Source: Bacteroidaceae bacterium (GTDB lineage: Bacteria; Bacteroidota; Bacteroidia; Bacteroidales; Bacteroidaceae). Taken from it: a stretch of 51,399 nucleotides of DNA. Positions 26,717 to 34,972 of this stretch are shown one piece after another. Position numbers and translations under genes: made by a program. Location: positions 1-51,399 of the forward strand of contig JAFYAT010000096.1 in the NCBI GenBank assembly GCA_017540585.1. Direction: 5' to 3'. Numbering within the stretch: position 1 is the stretch's first letter; each line of letters begins with the position of its first letter. The notes under the pieces were generated by a model. That model did no database searches. It was not told where the DNA came from and saw only the letters and a list, made by a program, of their open reading frames with translations.

Positions 26717-28783
26717 ATGGCTTGTAAGAAATCAACAGAGGCTACTAAAGCCAAAAAGGCTACTGCCGTTAAACATATCGGACTTGTCAAGGCAGACTCA
26801 TGGCTCGAACCATACGAACCTGCTATCGTTGGACGTCATCAACACGCAATAGACAAGATTGCGGAACTCACACAGGGAGGCAAACAGTCACTTTCTGACT
26901 TTGCTTCTGGCTACCTCTATTTCGGTCTTCACAGGACCGACAATGGTGGATGGGTGTTGCGTGAGTGGGCACCTAATGCGAATGAAATATTCGTCATAGG
27001 AGACTTCAACGACTGGCAGGAGAATGAGAAGTATCGTATGAAGCGCATCGACAACGGCAATTGGGAAATAAAGCTCAAGTCGGGGCAGATGAAGCATGGT
27101 GACCTCTTCAAGCTCAAGATTAGATGGAATGGCGGTGAAGGTGAACGCATACCTGCATGGATAAATCGTGTGGTACAGGACAACAACACCAAGATATTCT
27201 CTGCACAGGTATGGGCGCCCGAAGTGCCTTACACTTGGAAGAAGAAGAACTTCAAACCTTCCACGTCTCCACTCCTCATATATGAGTGCCATATTGGTAT
27301 GGCACAGGATGCAGAGAAGGTGGGCACATACCTTGAGTTCAAGGACAACATACTCCCTCGCATCAAGAACGAGGGTTATAATGCCATCCAGATAATGGCA
27401 ATAGCCGAGCATCCTTACTACGGTTCATTCGGTTATCATGTCAGCAATTTCTTTGCCTGCTCAAGTCGCTTCGGTACTCCAGAAGAATTGAAGCAGCTCG
27501 TTGATGCCGCCCATGAGATGGGAATAGCCGTAATCATGGACATTGTACACTCTCATGCAGTAAAGAATGAGATGGAAGGACTCGGCAACTTTGCTGGTGA
27601 CGGCTACCAGTACTTCATGCAAGGCGATAGGCGTGAACATCCAGCATGGGATTCGCTATGCTTTGACTATGGCAAAAACGAAGTATTGCATTTCCTCCTA
27701 TCTAACTGTAAGTACTGGCTTGAGGAATACAAGTTTGACGGATTCCGTTTTGATGGTGTCACTTCCATGCTCTACTATAGTCACGGCCTTGGACAGGCAT
27801 TCGGAGGATATGGCGACTACTATAACGGAGGACAAGACGACGAGGCGATATGCTATCTTACACTTGCCAACGAACTCATTCATCAGGTTAATCCTAAAGC
27901 GATAACTATTGCTGAGGAGGTGTCAGGAATGCCAGGACTTGCCGCACCATTCAAGGAAGGCGGCTACGGTTTTGACTACCGTATGCAGATGAATGTGCCT
28001 GACTACTGGATAAAGACTATGAAGGAGAGGAAGGACGAGGAATGGAAACCGTCTTCTATCTTCTGGGAACTTACCAACCGTCGTAAGGACGAGAAAACCG
28101 TTACTTACGCAGAAAGTCACGACCAAGCCCTCGTAGGCGACAAGACTATCGTGTTCCGACTCATTGATGCGGACATGTATTGGCACTTCAAGAAGGGTGA
28201 CGAGAACTTCATGGCTCACCGTGGTATTGCGCTCCACAAGATGATTCGTCTCGTGACGGCTTCAACACTCAATGGCGCATATCTCAACTTCATGGGTAAC
28301 GAGTGGGGACACCCTGAATGGATTGACTTCCCACGCGAAGGTAACGGCTGGAGTCACAAGTATGCACGCAGACAATGGAACCTCGTGGATAATCATGAGT
28401 TATGCTATCATTATCTCGGTGATTTTGATAAGGCTATGCTCGAAGTGTTAAAGTCAGAGAAGAATATAGAGAAGACACCTGTAACTGAGATTTGGCACAA
28501 CGATGGTGACCAGATTCTTGCCTATACACGTGGTGACTTGCTATTCGTGTTCAACTTCAATCCTTCGCAGTCATTCACTGATTACGGATTCCTCGTACCA
28601 GAAGGTTCATACGATGTTGTGCTCAACACAGACAATAGCGACTTCGGAGGTAACAACCTTACAGACGACTCCGTACGTCACTTCACCATGCATGACCCTC
28701 TCTATGAGAAAGACAAGAAGGGCTGGCTCAAACTCTACATCCCTGCACGTTGTGCAATGGTGCTGAGGAAGAATAAGGAGTAA
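26717..28783 (+). CDS. glgB: 1,4-alpha-glucan branching enzyme, eukaryotic type
   Basis: The enzyme makes alpha-1,6 branches in glycogen. The 688-residue GH13 protein has an N-terminal CBM48 module (about 80-170: WVLREWAPNANEIFVIGDFNDW) and a catalytic barrel with VHSHAVKNEMEGL, DGFRFDGVTSMLYYSHG (nucleophile Asp near 345), IAEEVSGMPG (Glu near 400) and YAESHDQAL (Asp near 468), then an all-beta C-terminal domain. Phrases such as YNAIQIMAIAEHPYYGSFGYH and RFGTPEELKQLVDAAHEMGI are those of the GBE1/plant SBE branch, not of the typical bacterial GlgB. The first 20 residues are Lys/Ala-rich. No other glycogen genes are in the window. Confidence 0.93.
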   Translation: MACKKSTEATKAKKATAVKHIGLVKADSWLEPYEPAIVGRHQHAIDKIAELTQGGKQSLSDFASGYLYFGLHRTDNGGWVLREWAPNANEIFVIGDFNDWQENEKYRMKRIDNGNWEIKLKSGQMKHGDLFKLKIRWNGGEGERIPAWINRVVQDNNTKIFSAQVWAPEVPYTWKKKNFKPSTSPLLIYECHIGMAQDAEKVGTYLEFKDNILPRIKNEGYNAIQIMAIAEHPYYGSFGYHVSNFFACSSRFGTPEELKQLVDAAHEMGIAVIMDIVHSHAVKNEMEGLGNFAGDGYQYFMQGDRREHPAWDSLCFDYGKNEVLHFLLSNCKYWLEEYKFDGFRFDGVTSMLYYSHGLGQAFGGYGDYYNGGQDDEAICYLTLANELIHQVNPKAITIAEEVSGMPGLAAPFKEGGYGFDYRMQMNVPDYWIKTMKERKDEEWKPSSIFWELTNRRKDEKTVTYAESHDQALVGDKTIVFRLIDADMYWHFKKGDENFMAHRGIALHKMIRLVTASTLNGAYLNFMGNEWGHPEWIDFPREGNGWSHKYARRQWNLVDNHELCYHYLGDFDKAMLEVLKSEKNIEKTPVTEIWHNDGDQILAYTRGDLLFVFNFNPSQSFTDYGFLVPEGSYDVVLNTDNSDFGGNNLTDDSVRHFTMHDPLYEKDKKGWLKLYIPARCAMVLRKNKE

Positions 28784-28835
28784 AGAATAGCTTATGGAGG
28801 CTTAAATTTTGAGATTATAAATTTGAAATTAAATA

Positions 28836-29990
28836 ATGATTTATACTGTAAATAACGACAATATCAAGAAGACCGCAGGAGTCATAAGACTTGTCTGCGG
28901 AGTCTTGTTTGTATTATTCTGTTTCTTCTTTATCTATTGCATACAAGGAGAAATACTTGCAAAGGCGCAGTTTGTCTATTCTGAAGGACTTACCACTTAT
29001 CACGACATTATGACACCTATCATAGTGTCTCTCGTTTTGCAGATAATACAGGGCGTTGTTTACGGTATGGCACGCCTGCCTCAAAAGTTCTATGCCTTGA
29101 GCTATTTCCCTTCGTTCCTTATACTTGCCATGCTTGCTGACTTCAACGAAGACAGGATAGAGCATTTCTACATGGGAACATGGGCATGGGTTACGCCACT
29201 ATTATTACTATTGTACTTCATTGTTGCACAGGTCATAAGGAGCATGTTTCAGGACAAGGTGCAGGACAGACAGACTTTTGACTACATCATCACACCTAAC
29301 TGTATTATCCTCATGATTATGACGCTCGGAACAGGATTGGTGTCAAACAACAATGATGTATTTCTTTACGAATTGAAGACAGAAAGGCTTGTGGCTGAAG
29401 GCAAATACGAGGATGCTGTTAATGTGGGTGAAAGGTCGCTGAAGAGTTCAAAGAAACTCACTCAGCTGCGCATGTACGCCCTTGCAAAACAGGATTTGCT
29501 TGCTGAACGAATCTTTGACTTCCCACAGTATTATGGTACAGAAGGACTTCTTCCTACCTACGATACTACTCGAAACAAAAGGGTCTTACCGTCTGAGGTT
29601 TATTCATATATGGGTGTCATTCCCGGACGTGGTATCAAGAGTGTTGAGCAATTCCTCAACATCATCATGAATGGAGAGAAGAAACGCTCAAATGCGGCTA
29701 TCGACTATTATCTCTGTTTCCAACTCCTGAAAAAAGACCTCAAGGCATTCGAGACAGTCTTCTACGACAATTACAACCCAGAGAGTATGGACATTCCACG
29801 TGCCTATCAGGAAGCCTTGCTCCTGAAAGCGGAACAGGATGGTGACTCGCTCTCCTACATCCCACAGGAGACAAAGGAAAGATACAATGCATACAAGCTC
29901 GAGAAAGCCCAGTATCTCTCAGAAAGAGCAAAGAGAAACAAGACACGCCAGTCCTTTGGGAACACCTACTGGTGGTACTATGAGAATTGA
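28836..29990 (+). CDS. Polytopic membrane protein, possibly DUF6057 family
   Basis: The 384-residue product has four or five hydrophobic helices in the first 180 residues (for example VIRLVCGVLFVLFCFFFIYCI, PIIVSLVLQIIQGVVYG, WVTPLLLLLYFIVAQVI, CIILMIMTLGTGLV), then a soluble C-terminal half with TPR-like helices (LKTERLVAEGKYEDAVNVGERSLK; AYQEALLLKAEQDGD). This two-part layout fits the DUF6057 proteins of Bacteroides; I assign it with moderate confidence. It lies 52 bp after glgB. Function unknown. Confidence 0.65.
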   Translation: MIYTVNNDNIKKTAGVIRLVCGVLFVLFCFFFIYCIQGEILAKAQFVYSEGLTTYHDIMTPIIVSLVLQIIQGVVYGMARLPQKFYALSYFPSFLILAMLADFNEDRIEHFYMGTWAWVTPLLLLLYFIVAQVIRSMFQDKVQDRQTFDYIITPNCIILMIMTLGTGLVSNNNDVFLYELKTERLVAEGKYEDAVNVGERSLKSSKKLTQLRMYALAKQDLLAERIFDFPQYYGTEGLLPTYDTTRNKRVLPSEVYSYMGVIPGRGIKSVEQFLNIIMNGEKKRSNAAIDYYLCFQLLKKDLKAFETVFYDNYNPESMDIPRAYQEALLLKAEQDGDSLSYIPQETKERYNAYKLEKAQYLSERAKRNKTRQSFGNTYWWYYEN

Positions 29991-29992
29991 CT

Positions 29993-30075
29993 TATAATGA
30001 TATAATGAGTAATAGCCATTCGGAACTGAGTGGTACTTGTTATTCTTCACTACTCATTATACATTCCTAATTTAA
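29993..30075. repeat. Intergenic repeat with CCATTCGGAACTGAG cassette
   Basis: ATAATGAGTAATAGCCATTC and CTACTCATTATACATTCC flank a CGGAACTGAGTGGTACTTGTT segment. The same order of pieces is seen at 34075-34130. Confidence 0.6.
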
Positions 30076-30085
30076 ATTAGAATTT

Positions 30086-31264
30086 ATGCCTACCGAAAAA
30101 AGAACACCTTTTTTTGTTATATTATTACTATTTGCATCGTTCGCTGTAGTGTCATGTGACAATAATGCACGCCTGCTAAAGTCACTTGTAGAGGCAGACA
30201 GCCTTATAATGAATGATGCTGACAGCGCAAAACACATACTTACATCCATACAGGAAGATGTCGCCACAGCAAATGACGATGTCAAGGCTTATTATAACCT
30301 ATTGAGCGTCAAAGTTGACGACAAACTCTTCATAAGACATGATGACGATTCTCTCATAAGATTCGCCACAGATTACTTCGAAAAAACTGGAGATACTCGT
30401 CTTCCTGAGGCGTATTACTTTGCTGGACGAACTTACTCAGATATGACATTGGGCGACAAGGCAATGTTCTATTTCTACAAGGCACTTGAAGACAGCGTCA
30501 ATGTGTCAGATTACCGTCGTAGCCGTATATTTGCCCAGATGGGATATGTTCTCCTTCGTAACGAGCTTCCTGAGGAGGCAAAGAAGATGCATGAGTTGTC
30601 TTACTTTTATTGTAAAAAGATAAACGACACCCTTGCCATGAGGTACTGTCGTGAAGACATTCACACGATTGATTCTCTTATACAGGTGGGTGCATACGAC
30701 ACGTCCATGATGACAGAACGACTGCTTATACTACAAAGAATTAGCGACAAGGTCAAAATCAGCGCACTCAGGCGTGAAAACAAAGACCTCCATTCTGACA
30801 AGCAATCGGACGGAATCTACCTGTTCGCTATTGTTGCATTCATCATAGCCATCGTTGCCTTCATAGCCGTGGTGGCATACAGAAGAAGCAAAACCAATAT
30901 CCCTACACAAGAGCAAGAACCATTACAGAGTAACAAGTTCTATGATGAGGATATTGCAAGTATGATTGACAGCCATGTCAAGACAGACAAGATTCTGAAG
31001 GATTCAGAGTGGAAGATGATTGAGGAAAAGCTTCTTGCCGCATACCCCGACTTCAAGGAGAAACTCTATTCACGTATCAATCTTTCCGACACAGAATATC
31101 ACATCTGTCTCCTGCTCAAACAGGATGTTTCGCCATCAAAAATAGCCAAGGTAATGTCTCTTGCTGTAAGTAGTGTTTCCCAGTCACGCCTCCGTATGCA
31201 ACAAAAAGCGTTTAATGGTGAAGGAACTGCCAAGGATTGGGATAGATTTGTTCTTTCTCTATAA
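30086..31264 (+). CDS. Membrane-anchored TPR lipoprotein with C-terminal helix-turn-helix
   Basis: The 392-residue product starts with a lipoprotein-like signal (FASFAVVSC, Cys at about 24), then helical TPR-like repeats (about 30-220), one transmembrane helix at about 246-265 and a cytosolic C-terminal part. The last 65 residues (LSDTEYHICLLLKQDVSPSKIAKVMSLAVSSVSQSRLRMQQKAF) look like a LuxR-type helix-turn-helix. This is a known Bacteroidetes regulator layout with an outside sensor and an inside DNA-binding domain. It may control the two secreted-protein genes downstream, which is inference from position. Confidence 0.8.
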   Translation: MPTEKRTPFFVILLLFASFAVVSCDNNARLLKSLVEADSLIMNDADSAKHILTSIQEDVATANDDVKAYYNLLSVKVDDKLFIRHDDDSLIRFATDYFEKTGDTRLPEAYYFAGRTYSDMTLGDKAMFYFYKALEDSVNVSDYRRSRIFAQMGYVLLRNELPEEAKKMHELSYFYCKKINDTLAMRYCREDIHTIDSLIQVGAYDTSMMTERLLILQRISDKVKISALRRENKDLHSDKQSDGIYLFAIVAFIIAIVAFIAVVAYRRSKTNIPTQEQEPLQSNKFYDEDIASMIDSHVKTDKILKDSEWKMIEEKLLAAYPDFKEKLYSRINLSDTEYHICLLLKQDVSPSKIAKVMSLAVSSVSQSRLRMQQKAFNGEGTAKDWDRFVLSL

Positions 31265-31376
31265 AATACTGGCAAACACAAGTGTACAAAGGTATTGTGA
31301 AATTTCTGTGAACTGATATTTGAAAATGTGAAAAATTTGTCAACACATTCATACCATGTTTCTTGCCACATATAGT

Positions 31377-31384
31377 TACTTTTG
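31377..31384 (+). promoter_or_regulatory. Promoter -7 box TACTTTTG
   Basis: Exact TAnnTTTG match, 32 bp before the start of the gene at 31417. Confidence 0.6.
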
Positions 31385-31416
31385 CACCATGATTTAACAA
31401 ACAAACTTTTTACACT

Positions 31417-32232
31417 ATGAACAGATTTTTCACAATTCTCGCATTAGTGGCAATCATGCCACTATGCCATGCACAGACAGAAGACCCAAAAGGGGTGTAT
31501 AAGATGACAGGTGTCGTAGGCAAGAATGGCGTTATCAATAATTCCATGGATCAGTATAAGGTATGTACTGACAGCATCACGCTAACGGTATTCTTCCGTT
31601 CCAAGTCTTCATTCAGCATTGTTGATAACGACAAACAAGTACTGAAATATACAGGTAAGGAACCTGATGCTGAGCATCCTGACAAGATACGAATTTTCGA
31701 CAGTAATGCTGAACGTTTCACCCTTCAATGGTTCAATAAAACTTTCACCAATCACACGGTATTCTCCGAGGATGATTGGGTGACGGAATACTATGCTTCA
31801 GATGAATACTCTGAATCAGGAAAGGTGCTCTTTGATGCAATCACCAATCCTGCACCTGCTTACGACAAGGCAAATCCTCTGTATGGTCATTGGCACATTT
31901 TTAACGAACAGTTTGACGAGATACCTGACGCAAAGAAATTCCTCAAAGAAAACAAGAATTTCAACTATCCATATACGGGTAATGACATCTGTATCATCAC
32001 ACCTTCCCACTTTATCTATTGTGGAGGGCAGATTTCCGATTGCAAGTCAGACGGCAAATCTTATTTTGATATTAACTCAAAATGGGACATCCATTGGCTA
32101 TCAAAGGACATTCTTCTCGTAGCAAGAAAACGTAACCGAATAACAGATTACGAGTTATGGACACGTATCACAGACGATGTGACTCCACTCAGTAGAAAAG
32201 CATCTAAGATAATGAATAACAAAAAGAAGTAA
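31417..32232 (+). CDS. Exported protein of unknown function
   Basis: A signal peptide (ending near PLCHAQ) precedes 250 residues of mostly beta structure with aromatic- and Asp-rich turns (YGHWHIFNEQFDEIPDA, DICIITPSHFIYCGGQISDCK). The pattern of an early GVYKMTGVVGK strand and a later PLYGHWHIF strand suggests two lipocalin-like halves. I recognise no family. It overlaps nothing and is followed after 3 bp by the next secreted-protein gene, so the two form an operon. Confidence 0.65.
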   Translation: MNRFFTILALVAIMPLCHAQTEDPKGVYKMTGVVGKNGVINNSMDQYKVCTDSITLTVFFRSKSSFSIVDNDKQVLKYTGKEPDAEHPDKIRIFDSNAERFTLQWFNKTFTNHTVFSEDDWVTEYYASDEYSESGKVLFDAITNPAPAYDKANPLYGHWHIFNEQFDEIPDAKKFLKENKNFNYPYTGNDICIITPSHFIYCGGQISDCKSDGKSYFDINSKWDIHWLSKDILLVARKRNRITDYELWTRITDDVTPLSRKASKIMNNKKK

Positions 32233-32235
32233 GAT

Positions 32236-33042
32236 ATGAAAAGACTTTTACTATCACTATACTTGTGCTTAATATCCTTGGGTGTATTTGCACAATACTC
32301 ACATTTAATGCCGATGTACGATGACGTTGATTCTCTTAGAGACACAAGATGGAAACGTGTGTTTGAGATAGCGAAATCGGAGAAGCAGGAAGGATATATG
32401 TATATGGTTTCGCAGTCATTCTCAAGCTTCTATACCGCACTAATCATAAGCAACGGGAAACTGACTTTCCTCAGAATTCCGAGATTCACGGCAAAGGTAA
32501 AACAATTTCGTCTGAACAAGATTAGAAATGAAATAAAGGAGTTGAAACGAGGCATAAAAATTGCGAAGAAAGACAACTTGGACGGTAAGAACAACACCAA
32601 ACTTCAATCTCTGGAACTTATGCTTTCCAAGAAAGAAAAGGAATTAAAGGAATGCAATGTGAAGGTTCCTAAAATAGAACGCAGGACAATTACAAAAACA
32701 GGGGAAGTAACAAGTTGGTTGAGCAATCTTATATTTTTGGCAGGTACGACAGCCGACGAGAATTATGAGGACTTGGTATTAGACGGAACCAGGTATTATT
32801 TTATTCCAACAAAAGGCTTTTCTCCAATGTCCTTTTATGCACATAGTCCTAAGGACGGCACTCCTGCATCTCATTTTGTCAACATAGTGGGACGAGTAAT
32901 GGAAATGATTGCAACAACAGGACAAATTGATGAATCTGAACTTTATCCAGAAATAAAGAAATGTTATAAGGAGTTGCTTACATTCCCTCAAAACAATAGC
33001 GCATTAAGAATATATTACTTAAATACGTTTGAAAGACAATAA
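32236..33042 (+). CDS. Exported protein of unknown function with coiled-coil insert
   Basis: The 268-residue product has a signal peptide (ending near GVFAQ). Residues about 95-145 are a Lys/Glu-rich coiled coil (IKELKRGIKIAKKD...LMLSKKEKELKE). The flanking parts show TSWLSNLIFLAGTTADENYEDL and PMSFYAHSPKDGTPASHFV. No family is recognised. It is second in an operon with the gene at 31417, converging on the small genes of 33054-34032. Confidence 0.6.
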   Translation: MKRLLLSLYLCLISLGVFAQYSHLMPMYDDVDSLRDTRWKRVFEIAKSEKQEGYMYMVSQSFSSFYTALIISNGKLTFLRIPRFTAKVKQFRLNKIRNEIKELKRGIKIAKKDNLDGKNNTKLQSLELMLSKKEKELKECNVKVPKIERRTITKTGEVTSWLSNLIFLAGTTADENYEDLVLDGTRYYFIPTKGFSPMSFYAHSPKDGTPASHFVNIVGRVMEMIATTGQIDESELYPEIKKCYKELLTFPQNNSALRIYYLNTFERQ

Positions 33043-33053
33043 CAGATACTTCG

Positions 33054-33260
33054 TTAAATCATGAGCATTATCCTGCCTGCTTCCTTTGTGAATATGTCTG
33101 GGTAGTGGCAGATGACAGCATACACCTGACTACTTGTTACCGGATTGCCATCCTTGCGGATATGCAGTCTTTCTCTGTTGATGCAATCGGCAATCTGGTC
33201 GGTAGTCATTCCTCCATTATGCCTTACCATCGCATATACTATTGCTTCTTCTATCTTCAT
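33054..33260 (-). CDS. Small winged-helix-like protein
   Basis: The 68-residue product reads VYAMVRHNGGMTTDQIADCINRERLH, then PVTSSQVYAVICHYPDIFTKEAGRI. The pattern of a helix, a helix-turn-helix with T-x-x-Q-I-A, and a short wing resembles HARE-HTH or similar winged helices. It is the third of three small minus-strand genes and may bind DNA. The composition and phase are those of a real gene. Confidence 0.6.
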   Translation of the reverse strand: MKIEEAIVYAMVRHNGGMTTDQIADCINRERLHIRKDGNPVTSSQVYAVICHYPDIFTKEAGRIMLMI

Positions 33261-33269
33261 TTCCTATAT

Positions 33270-33397
33270 GGCATGTCAATTATCAATTACTTACTTGCGG
33301 TCAGTGAGACTGCTTCGCAAAGTTGTCAATTCTCAATTATCAATTGTCAATTCTCAATTGGCATCCGGATGGCCGCCCCCTTCGGGGGGTGGGGGGC
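33270..33397 (+). repeat. Repeat block that overlaps the end of the RNase H-like gene
   Basis: TGTCAATTATCAATT and TCTCAATTATCAATTGTC direct repeats surround CGGTCAGTGAGACTGCTTCG (also at 16127), followed by TCCGGATGGCCGCCCCCTTC and GGGGGGTGGGGGG (33364-33397, also at 24544). The last cassette is read through by the minus-strand gene at 33347-33838. Confidence 0.75.
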
Positions 33398-33838
33398 CCT
33401 TCTCTCTGTCATGGCATCGTGTGCCAGTTCGTGCGTAGCTGGCAAGATTGAATACTTGTGGAATGGGACAATGCGGACATTGATGGAAGTGTGTCTTGCC
33501 TTGAGTGAGATGCACTCGTTGATGAGGTCGGCATTGGCGGACTTGTCCGTCGGCACCTTGTCGTAGTTCTGCTGTATGTATGAGACGTTTGTCATGAATA
33601 CTATGGAGGCACCCTCTGGGATGACCTTCATGGCATGAATCATGACGGAGAGAATCATGCGGAACTCCGTGGTATGGTCGTCAGAGATGACGTAGGTGTC
33701 AAGCGTCTCGTCATTCCTTTGCATGATATAAGCACCCCCGCTGCAACGCTCGTCATGGGCGTAGTCGCATGAGCCGCCGCACCACACATAGTATGTATCC
33801 GGCTCCATCCGTAGTTTATGTTCCTTCTGTTGTTTCAC
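33347..33838 (-). CDS. RNase H-fold protein with altered active site
   Basis: The 163-residue product has the RNase HI strand and helix order: YYVWCGGSCDYAHDERCSGGAYIM, then TTEFRMILSVMIHAMK with the family Glu, IVFMTNVSYIQQNY where RNase HI normally has T-D-S-x-Y, and HELAHDAM at the last acidic site. The Asp of the third motif is Asn here, so cleavage activity is doubtful. The final 14 residues ([16 protein letters not shown] region) are translated from a dispersed intergenic repeat, so the original C-terminus was probably replaced. It overlaps the upstream small gene by 4 bp. Confidence 0.6.
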   Translation of the reverse strand: MKQQKEHKLRMEPDTYYVWCGGSCDYAHDERCSGGAYIMQRNDETLDTYVISDDHTTEFRMILSVMIHAMKVIPEGASIVFMTNVSYIQQNYDKVPTDKSANADLINECISLKARHTSINVRIVPFHKYSILPATHELAHDAMTERRAPHPPKGAAIRMPIEN

Positions 33839-34032
33839 TTCCTTATTTCTAATGTTACGTCCAAATATGTTCTCCTGCCATCAATATAGTCCGCATATAG
33901 CGTTTCTGCATCCCTTCCTTTGAGAACACGACACTTGCCGCACAACTCGCAGTTGTGAATACATTCCCACGCCTTACGCACGTATGCCAGACGCTCTTCT
34001 CTTGTCGAAGTGTTGATGTCGGGAGGGGCCAT
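33835..34032 (-). CDS. Small cysteine-cluster protein
   Basis: The 65-residue product reads AWECIHNCELCGKCRVLKGRD, a C-x3-C-x2-C-x2-C cluster that could bind zinc or iron, followed by a short helical end. Its stop overlaps the start of the RNase H-like gene (ATG at 33838) by 4 bp, so the two are translationally coupled. Family unknown. Confidence 0.6.
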   Translation of the reverse strand: MAPPDINTSTREERLAYVRKAWECIHNCELCGKCRVLKGRDAETLYADYIDGRRTYLDVTLEIRK

Positions 34033-34039
34033 TTTTTTA

Positions 34040-34240
34040 AATTAGGAATTGTTTCTAATGAGTAATTATCAATGAGAAGTGAGTAATAGTCATTCGGCTA
34101 AGAATCGTTGACGGAACTTGTTACTACTAATTACTAATTATTAATTAATTAAAACGTCGGTGCTTGCCATTACTAATTGCTCATTACTCATTACTAATTA
34201 AAACTCTCCGGATGGCATGTTAATTGTTAATTTTTAATTG
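34040..34240. repeat. Intergenic short-repeat block
   Basis: Repeats of ATTACTAATTA, TCATTACTCATTACTAATT and TTAATTGTTAATT surround CATTCGGCTAAG and CTCCGGATGGCATG. The last phrase also occurs at 24513-24523. Nothing codes here. Confidence 0.7.
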
Positions 34241-34786
34241 TTAATTGGAGCAAGCATTTACGCTTGCTCTTGTCCAGTTATTGAGGAACCTGAGCACCTT
34301 GTCCTTGTTGTAGCTCTTGCCTTCCTCTAGGAAGCTGGAGTCCTGAGTGTGTAGCACCTTACCGTCGGCATCGAGGACCACGAATACAGGGAATCCGAAG
34401 CGGGCAGGGTTATTGAGACGGGCAAGCATTGCCTTTGCCTGTCGGGTCTTCTCCGCACCTTCTGACTTGCGAGGGTTGTAGTTGACGTGTATATAGACGT
34501 AGTTGGTGTCAATGACCTTGCTGATGTCCGCGTCGCTGGTGATGAAGGCAGCGAAGCGGAGACACCACGGACACCAGTTACCGCCCACCTGACAGATGAC
34601 GTGCTTGCCTTCAGCCTTTGCCTTTGCCACGGCATTGTCTATCTGCTGCATCGGGTCGATATTCTCGTCATACACTTTCGTGAGCCTTGTCTCCTGCTTG
34701 TTTCCGTCCGTTTCCTGGGCAGATGCAGGGAGCGTGCCCATTGTCATTGCAGCCATGATGGCTGCGATAATCTGTATCTTCTTCAT
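34241..34786 (-). CDS. Exported thioredoxin-fold protein (CPWC)
   Basis: The 181-residue product has a signal peptide (ending near LPASAQ) and a thioredoxin domain with GGNWCPWCLRFAAFI at about 72-86 and the cis-proline segment FGFPVFVVLDADGKVLHTQD. Such periplasmic CxxC proteins of the DsbD-gamma/thioredoxin_7 type act as thiol-disulfide reductants or isomerases. It has its own promoter box at 34807-34814. Confidence 0.85.
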   Translation of the reverse strand: MKKIQIIAAIMAAMTMGTLPASAQETDGNKQETRLTKVYDENIDPMQQIDNAVAKAKAEGKHVICQVGGNWCPWCLRFAAFITSDADISKVIDTNYVYIHVNYNPRKSEGAEKTRQAKAMLARLNNPARFGFPVFVVLDADGKVLHTQDSSFLEEGKSYNKDKVLRFLNNWTRASVNACSN

Positions 34787-34806
34787 GTTCTTCTCAGTTT
34801 TGTTTG

Positions 34807-34814
34807 CAAAGATA
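34807..34814 (-). promoter_or_regulatory. Promoter -7 box TATCTTTG for the thioredoxin-fold gene
   Basis: Exact TAnnTTTG match on the minus strand, 20 bp before the start codon. Confidence 0.6.
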
Positions 34815-34855
34815 ATGAAAGTTCAAAAAATGAACTAAAAAAATACAATAAATAA

Positions 34856-34887
34856 TTTGCCCGTATTGTGTATTTTTTGTAATTTTG
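34856..34887 (+). promoter_or_regulatory. Promoter of the 368-residue unknown gene
   Basis: TTTG at 34856-34859 is followed after 20 bp by TAATTTTG (34880-34887): both Bacteroidetes elements at canonical spacing. Confidence 0.75.
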
Positions 34888-34972
34888 CATCTAAAAGAGA
34901 TTCATAATATTCTCATTATAAAATAATTTATTATCCCACCCTCCGAATAACTATTAATGTAGTAAGGATAAA

